This document shows, piece by piece, positions 59,731 to 64,000 of a DNA stretch of 64,000 bases. The stretch covers positions 10,336 through 74,335 of the forward strand of contig DDUN01000006.1 in the NCBI GenBank assembly GCA_002344825.1. Reading direction: 5' to 3'. This DNA comes from Candidatus Multiplicimicrobium inquinatum. Lineage in GTDB: Bacteria; Omnitrophota; Omnitrophia; Omnitrophales; Aquincolibacteriaceae. The notes below the pieces were generated by a model, which searched no databases, was not told where the DNA came from, and worked only from the letters and a program-made list of their open reading frames with translations. The translations under genes were made by a program, and so were the position numbers. Within the stretch, counting starts at the first letter, position 1; the number at the start of each line of letters is the position of its first letter.

Positions 59731-61278
59731 ATGTCGTTTCATCTTCGTACGACTCAAGCCGTTCTCATCCGAAAGGCCATGGTGGGAGCGGCTTTTTTTC
59801 TTTTAAGCGTTTTTTGTCTGAATACGCTCGCGGATTTAAAGCTGTTTGTTTTTCCGGCCGAGATACGCTTTTCTCTTTACGCGATTGCCGCTTTTTTTTC
59901 CATTGCCGCCGCGTTATTGCTCAAGCCCGCGGACCGCGCGGCAAAACATGTTCTGCGTGATTATGTGATGCGCCGTGAGTGTTATTCTCACCTGGTTTTA
60001 GAAGAGCTTTCCGAAGAGCTTTTATCCGTGCTCAATCTGCGTGAGTTGGCCAACTTGGTTGTTAATTCGTTTGCTGAAGCCTTTCACCTCAGAACCTCAG
60101 CTTTGTTTGTTTTGCGTAACTGTGACGATGCATTTGAAGCGGTTTCGGCTTATGGCTGGTCCGCTTCGGATTTGAAAAAGGCAAAACTTTCAACGCATGG
60201 ATTGTTGGGAGAAATTTTAAAGAAAAACGGAGAGCACACTCTTATCCGTAATATTTTGTTGAAGTCGGTACAGTGGCAGGACGCTGCCAGTCTGGAAGAT
60301 GAGTTTCGCGCTATTCAGGGTGCCTGGGTATTGCCCTTTTTATTCAAAGGCAAGCTGTTGGGTTTTCTGGCGTTTGGCGCGGAGTCTCCGGACCGTATTT
60401 TTGAGCAGGCCGATTTTAAATCATTTAGAAAGTTTGCGAGGCGTGTTTCGATTGCGCTTAATAACGCGCTGCAAGTTGAGTACTTAACCCGATTTAACGG
60501 AGAGCTTCAAGACGCACAGTCTCAGCGTTTTCAGGTTTCAAAACTCAAGGCCGTTTCCCAGCTGGCTGAGGGACTGGCGCATGAAATTCATAACCCGTTG
60601 GCGATCATTTCCGGCAAAGCTCAGGTTCTCTTGTTTAAGAAAGACACTCCGGAGTGGGGAAAACAGGTTGAAGAAACTTTGTCGGTTATTATTCAGCAAT
60701 CGAAACGGGCTGCCGATATTATACGGAAGGTCTTGGCATCGGTACGCGAGTCGCATTCCGCGGCCCGTGATCTTGAGATTCGGCAATGTGCTTTGGACGC
60801 GGCGGAGCTTTTGCGCTATCAGGCCGCTTTGAAACAAATAGAAGTGATCGTCGAAGGAGAAGCGTCTATCCGCTTTTTTGCGAATCCCGGCGATATGCAT
60901 GAGATGTTTGCCGGGCTGATGCTCAATGCGGTTGAAATGCTCGGATCGCACGGCTGGGTTCGAATTCAAATTCAGGCGGTGCGTGATTCCGAAGCTGTTG
61001 AAATTCTGGTAACGGATAGCGGGCCGGGCGTTGAACCGGAATTGGTCGAACAAATTTTTGACCCTTTTTTTAAAACGCGGCATGAAGCGCTTGGATTGGG
61101 ATTGTTTACGGTCAAGCATATTGTGCATCGGTACGGCGGAAGCATTCGCGCTGAGAGCCGGCTGGGCAAGGGGTTGATGTTTCAGATTCATTTACCCTTG
61201 AAGCGCCCTACGGAGCAAGTGATGATCGAAGCCCAAAGTTTGAATGGTTTAACCGAAACGATATCGGAAAGGAAGTAG
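59731..61278 (+). CDS. membrane GAF-domain sensor histidine kinase
   Basis: 515 residues. Two N-terminal membrane helices (about 14-32 and 43-62) come first. A GAF domain (about 85-240) is followed by a short coiled coil, the HisKA H-box AEGLAHEIHNPLAIISGKAQ (His about 288) and the HATPase domain with N-box LMLNAVEML, G1 VTDSGPGV, F-box FDPFFKTR and G2 GLGLFTVKHIV. It autophosphorylates and would pass phosphate to the receiver encoded five bases downstream. The GAF ligand cannot be told. Confidence 0.92.
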   Translation: MSFHLRTTQAVLIRKAMVGAAFFLLSVFCLNTLADLKLFVFPAEIRFSLYAIAAFFSIAAALLLKPADRAAKHVLRDYVMRRECYSHLVLEELSEELLSVLNLRELANLVVNSFAEAFHLRTSALFVLRNCDDAFEAVSAYGWSASDLKKAKLSTHGLLGEILKKNGEHTLIRNILLKSVQWQDAASLEDEFRAIQGAWVLPFLFKGKLLGFLAFGAESPDRIFEQADFKSFRKFARRVSIALNNALQVEYLTRFNGELQDAQSQRFQVSKLKAVSQLAEGLAHEIHNPLAIISGKAQVLLFKKDTPEWGKQVEETLSVIIQQSKRAADIIRKVLASVRESHSAARDLEIRQCALDAAELLRYQAALKQIEVIVEGEASIRFFANPGDMHEMFAGLMLNAVEMLGSHGWVRIQIQAVRDSEAVEILVTDSGPGVEPELVEQIFDPFFKTRHEALGLGLFTVKHIVHRYGGSIRAESRLGKGLMFQIHLPLKRPTEQVMIEAQSLNGLTETISERK

Positions 61279-61283
61279 AAACT

Positions 61284-61652
61284 ATGGTTAAAAAACTGCT
61301 TGTTGTGGATGATGAAGAAGAAATCTGTGATTTTCTCAAATCGTTTTTTGAAGACCGCCAATTTGAGGTGGAAACGGCTCATTCGGGGATTCAGGCGATT
61401 GAAAAAGCCCGCAAGTTCGGACCGCATGTTATCTTACTTGATATTCAAATGCCCGAAATGGATGGATTGAAGGCTTTGAAGATTCTTAAAGAGGAAAATC
61501 CCAAGGTAAAAGTCATTATGGTTACCGCGGTTGAGACTCAGGAAAAAATCGAAGAGTCGATGCGGTTGGGCGCGGATAATTACATTACCAAGCCTTTGAG
61601 TCTTGAATATCTTGAGAACGATGTTCAGGAAAAATTGAAAGGGCTTGTTTAA
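61284..61652 (+). CDS. single-domain response regulator (CheY-like)
   Basis: 122 residues, receiver domain only: acidic pair VVDDEEE, phospho-acceptor Asp in LLDIQMPEMDG (about residue 52), Thr in MVTAVE, Lys in ITKPLS. No output domain, so it must act through a partner such as the HD-GYP protein, or as a phosphate sink. It is directly downstream of its likely kinase. Confidence 0.94.
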   Translation: MVKKLLVVDDEEEICDFLKSFFEDRQFEVETAHSGIQAIEKARKFGPHVILLDIQMPEMDGLKALKILKEENPKVKVIMVTAVETQEKIEESMRLGADNYITKPLSLEYLENDVQEKLKGLV

Positions 61653-61707
61653 CCGGCGGGAACTTTTACGGCGCAGCGTCTGACGCGGCCGGGGGCTCGC
61701 GTTTTGG

Positions 61708-62949
61708 GTGGTCATGGATTACGAACGTATTTTGCGTGATGTCGCGAAGCTGATGGTGCGGCTTAAAAAGCCGAGCCGTCTTCTGAAAATGACAACACGT
61801 TTTATCGATAAAAATTTCCAACTAAATCACACCTCGATTGTTATTTGGGACGAGGCGCGTTCCCGCTATGCTTTTGCCGACTCCAAAGGCAGACAAAAAA
61901 TTCCCTCCGGATTTGTTAAGTTTGACCGCGAACACCCTCTTATTTCCTGGTTCTCTAAAACCCGCCGCTTTGTCAAAATGCCGAAAGATTATTTGTTGCG
62001 CAGTGACCTTGAAACCCAAATCGAAAAGGGCTTAAAAACAAATTCAGATTCGATGCGTGCTTTGCAAATTGTTTTGAAGGCGATGCAGGTGCTGAAAGCC
62101 CACGCCGTGATTCCGGCTTATTATAAGAGTGATTTATTGGGGATGCTGATTTTGGGCGCAAAAAAAGATGGGTATGGTTTTGAAGCGCGTGAGATTAGTT
62201 TTTTTCAGACGTTGGTTCAGGATTGTTCGATGGCGCTTAAAAACGCGGAATATCATCAGAGTTTGATCGACCGCAACAGCCAGCTTGAAAGCCAGTTGCG
62301 TGAAATTGAAAGTCTGCGGACCCGCGAACAGAAAAGATATTATGAAATTATCCGCTCATTGGCCCAGCAAGTTTATGCCAAGGACCCGTATACTTTCGGG
62401 CATATCGGACAAGTGGAACGCTTGGGCGTGATAACGGGCCGTGAATTGGGATTGGATATGGCCGGACGTTATAAAGACATTTTATCCGCGGGACTTTTAC
62501 TGCATGATGTCGGCAAGATCGGTATTCCGGACCATATTTTAAATAAGCCGGCGCGGCTGGATCCGGATGAGTGGAATATCATGAAAACGCATGTAGATAA
62601 AGGCGCCCAAATTTTGGAGCCCTTAACTGATTTTAAAGAAGTTCGGGAAATTGTTTATTCACATCATGAGCGTTGGGATGGAACAGGATACCCGCGGGGG
62701 TTGAAGGGCGAGAGCATCCCGGTCGGAGCCAGAATCGTGTGCGTCGTCGATGCTTTTCACGCGATTGTATCCACCCGCTGCTATTCAAAAGGCCGGCCGA
62801 TTGAGACTGCTTTTGAGGAGTTGCGCCGCTGTGCCGGAAGCCAGTTTGATCCGACCGTGGTGGAAGCTTTTATTACGGCTTTAACCAAGGAAATGAAGCG
62901 CCGGGGAACAGGTTTTTTCTACGACGGTGAAATTAAGCATACCGCCTGA
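61708..62949 (+). CDS. GAF / HD-GYP protein, probable cyclic di-GMP phosphodiesterase
   Basis: 413 residues. A GAF-like N-terminal domain (about 20-190) is followed by a coiled linker and an HD-GYP domain. The HD-GYP part has GHIGQVERLG, LLHDVGKIGIPD, HHERWDGTGYPRGLKGE and IPVGARIVCVVDAF, all catalytic residues present. It should hydrolyse cyclic di-GMP. There is no receiver domain in the same chain, so the stand-alone receiver upstream may regulate it. Start: GTG 61708 or ATG 61714, neither with a clear ribosome-binding site. Confidence 0.9.
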   Translation: MVMDYERILRDVAKLMVRLKKPSRLLKMTTRFIDKNFQLNHTSIVIWDEARSRYAFADSKGRQKIPSGFVKFDREHPLISWFSKTRRFVKMPKDYLLRSDLETQIEKGLKTNSDSMRALQIVLKAMQVLKAHAVIPAYYKSDLLGMLILGAKKDGYGFEAREISFFQTLVQDCSMALKNAEYHQSLIDRNSQLESQLREIESLRTREQKRYYEIIRSLAQQVYAKDPYTFGHIGQVERLGVITGRELGLDMAGRYKDILSAGLLLHDVGKIGIPDHILNKPARLDPDEWNIMKTHVDKGAQILEPLTDFKEVREIVYSHHERWDGTGYPRGLKGESIPVGARIVCVVDAFHAIVSTRCYSKGRPIETAFEELRRCAGSQFDPTVVEAFITALTKEMKRRGTGFFYDGEIKHTA

Positions 62950-63056
62950 ATTTAGCCTTAAAATCGCTTGCTTGCCAGAGACACCCTGAGTATAATCCGT
63001 CCGCCTTCGAACCTGTATGAAGAGGCTCGTCAACCTTTGTTTTGGGAGGAGCAACC

Positions 63057-63563
63057 ATGCCTGCAAAGAAAAAGTCGAAAAAGCCCGCAAAGATCGTCAA
63101 GGCTGTTAAAAAAACAGCTGTGAAAGTGGCTCGCCCTGTTGTTAAAAAGAAGCCGCAGCCGGCCGCTCCCGTGATTTCTCCTTCTAAGGTGAAAACAACC
63201 CTTTCCAAAAAGGAACTTGCTGAGTTCAAAGAGCTTTTGTTTGATATGCGCGCCAAGATTGTCGGAGATTTACAGCACTTAGAGTCCGACTCTCTCAAGA
63301 AAAGTACCGAAGAAATGACGGGTGATCACGCTGATATTATTGATACAGCGCAGGATGAATTCGAACGTGAGTTTGTTTTGAATTTAGCCGCCAATGAACA
63401 GCAGATTCTGAATAAGATTGACGTTGCCTTGCACAAAATCGGCGATGGCACTTACGGCATGTGTGAAAAGTACGGCACGCCGATTCCCAAAAAGCGTCTT
63501 TTGGCGCTGCCTTATACGACCATGTCGATTAAAGCACAAGAAGAGCAGGAGAAGGGCCTATAA
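63057..63563 (+). CDS. DksA/TraR-family protein with a degenerate zinc finger
   Basis: 168 residues. About 40 N-terminal residues are lysine/alanine/proline-rich. A coiled-coil region (LSKKELAEFKELLFDMR...) follows, with the acidic-tip stretch DHADIIDTAQDEFERE, then the globular domain GDGTYGMCEKYGTPIPKKRL. Of the four zinc cysteines only Cys136 remains; the others read Tyr139, Ser157 and Ala160. The family binds the RNA polymerase secondary channel. Zinc-free paralogues exist in some bacteria. GGGAGGAG precedes ATG 63057. The position before lspA is common for dksA-like genes. Confidence 0.85.
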   Translation: MPAKKKSKKPAKIVKAVKKTAVKVARPVVKKKPQPAAPVISPSKVKTTLSKKELAEFKELLFDMRAKIVGDLQHLESDSLKKSTEEMTGDHADIIDTAQDEFEREFVLNLAANEQQILNKIDVALHKIGDGTYGMCEKYGTPIPKKRLLALPYTTMSIKAQEEQEKGL

Positions 63564-64000
63564 AACGGTTCTATCTCGTTGCGGTTTCGACGTTCATTCT
63601 TGACCGTATTTCGAAGTTTCTCGCTCTTGAGTTTTTGTCTCAATCCGTTCCGGTGATTCCCGGTGTTTTTCACCTGACATTACTGCATAATCGCGGAATT
63701 GCTTTCGGGCTTTTCTCCCAAATTCCATGGCTCTTAATCGCGGTGGTTACCGTGAGCTTAGTCATTATTCTGTGGATGGCGCATCGTCCTGCTTTTCGAA
63801 AACCGTTTGATCAGCTGGTCTTTGGTTTGATTTTGGGCGGTGCTTTCGGAAATTGGCTTGACCGCGTTCTTTACGGAGCGGTGATAGATTATTTTGATTT
63901 TCGTATTTGGCCGGTATTTAATGTCGCGGATTCCGCGATTTCGATTGGCGTGGGTCTTTATCTTTTTCATTTATTGCGTCAGCCGCGTGAGGTTAAAGTT
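63560..64000 (+). CDS. lspA: lipoprotein signal peptidase LspA, 3' end beyond window
   Basis: 147 codons are visible and open to the window edge. First helix with LDRISKFLAL, then NRGIAFGLFS, the helix pair around LLIAVVTVSLVIIL, and both catalytic aspartates in GNWLDRVLYGAVIDYFDF and FNVADSAIS. It cleaves the signal peptide of prolipoproteins at the inner membrane. There is no ATG, GTG or TTG between the preceding in-frame stop (63530) and the first membrane helix. The only sensible start is ATA 63560, overlapping the dksA-like stop as ATAA, with AGGAG 8 bases upstream. A GTG further in would delete the first helix and a conserved Asp. Confidence 0.9.
   Translation, partial: MKRFYLVAVSTFILDRISKFLALEFLSQSVPVIPGVFHLTLLHNRGIAFGLFSQIPWLLIAVVTVSLVIILWMAHRPAFRKPFDQLVFGLILGGAFGNWLDRVLYGAVIDYFDFRIWPVFNVADSAISIGVGLYLFHLLRQPREVKV

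Noticed and set aside
60538..61191. 217-codon open frame on the - strand inside the histidine kinase
   Set aside because: Shadow of the kinase gene; no start signals and no domain.

Overview
The window is one contiguous stretch of a Gram-negative bacterial chromosome. An lpxA gene (lipid A synthesis), an outer-membrane beta-barrel porin, lipoprotein and lipoprotein-signal-peptidase genes, and GDP-mannose/undecaprenyl-phosphate genes show an outer membrane with LPS and surface polysaccharide. The best guess at the organism is a member of the candidate phylum Omnitrophota (PVC superphylum). This rests on the general gene style and on the giant exported protein at 42661-48570, whose N-terminal domain and recurrent RSEAR motifs resemble, from memory, proteins of that group. 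There is no rRNA in the window to confirm it. No prophage, insertion sequence or CRISPR array was seen. Almost every gene is on the + strand; only the PilZ gene, its small neighbour and lpxA are on the - strand.

Layout. 1-9055: end of dnaE, a secreted unknown coupled to a YqaJ-type nuclease, HU, a cold-shock protein, then rsmE-mtaB-cvpA-like-dnaG-rpoD and a CAT tRNA. 9056-11522: repeat-rich spacer, porin, TPR lipoprotein. 11571-22207: RNase P RNA followed by a pyrimidine locus pyrR-pyrB-pyrC-carA-carB-pyrK-pyrD-pyrF, preceded by a promoter and a leader with an intrinsic terminator; pyrE is not in the window. 22208-23784: tRNA-Gln, an RRM RNA-binding protein, tRNA-Leu, and structured or repetitive spacers. 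23785-27047: manB-manC-uppP. 27096-32823: small Cys-rich protein, acyl-CoA dehydrogenase, siroheme sulfite reductase with an Nfu protein, PilZ membrane protein. 32922-41322: small ORF, scpA-scpB, pheA-aminotransferase-tyrA, rpsA, fabF. 41521-48570: lpxA and the 1969-residue exported protein. 48732-64000: tyrS, a Gld-type ABC exporter set (four genes), plpbp-proC-yggT-punA-ileS, a histidine kinase / receiver / HD-GYP module, a DksA-like gene, and lspA running off the end.

Most notable observations. (1) A family of small palindromes, CTCTG-stem-loop-CAACYG, with at least nine copies. The flanks are conserved and the stem arms co-vary. Most copies are intergenic, but two lie in frame inside scpB and ileS, adding nearly the same eight residues to unrelated essential proteins. 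(2) RSEAR-like motifs dividing the giant protein into modules of roughly 90-150 residues. (3) Three proteins that have lost canonical metal ligands: the DnaG zinc ribbon, the dihydroorotase-like protein next to pyrB, and the DksA-like zinc finger. (4) lspA with no ATG/GTG/TTG, apparently starting at ATA. (5) A 27-bp perfect inverted copy of the tRNA-Leu 3' end downstream of that tRNA. (6) A pyr leader in which an open frame runs through the terminator into pyrR. All function calls are from sequence reading and memory of family motifs; no searches were run.
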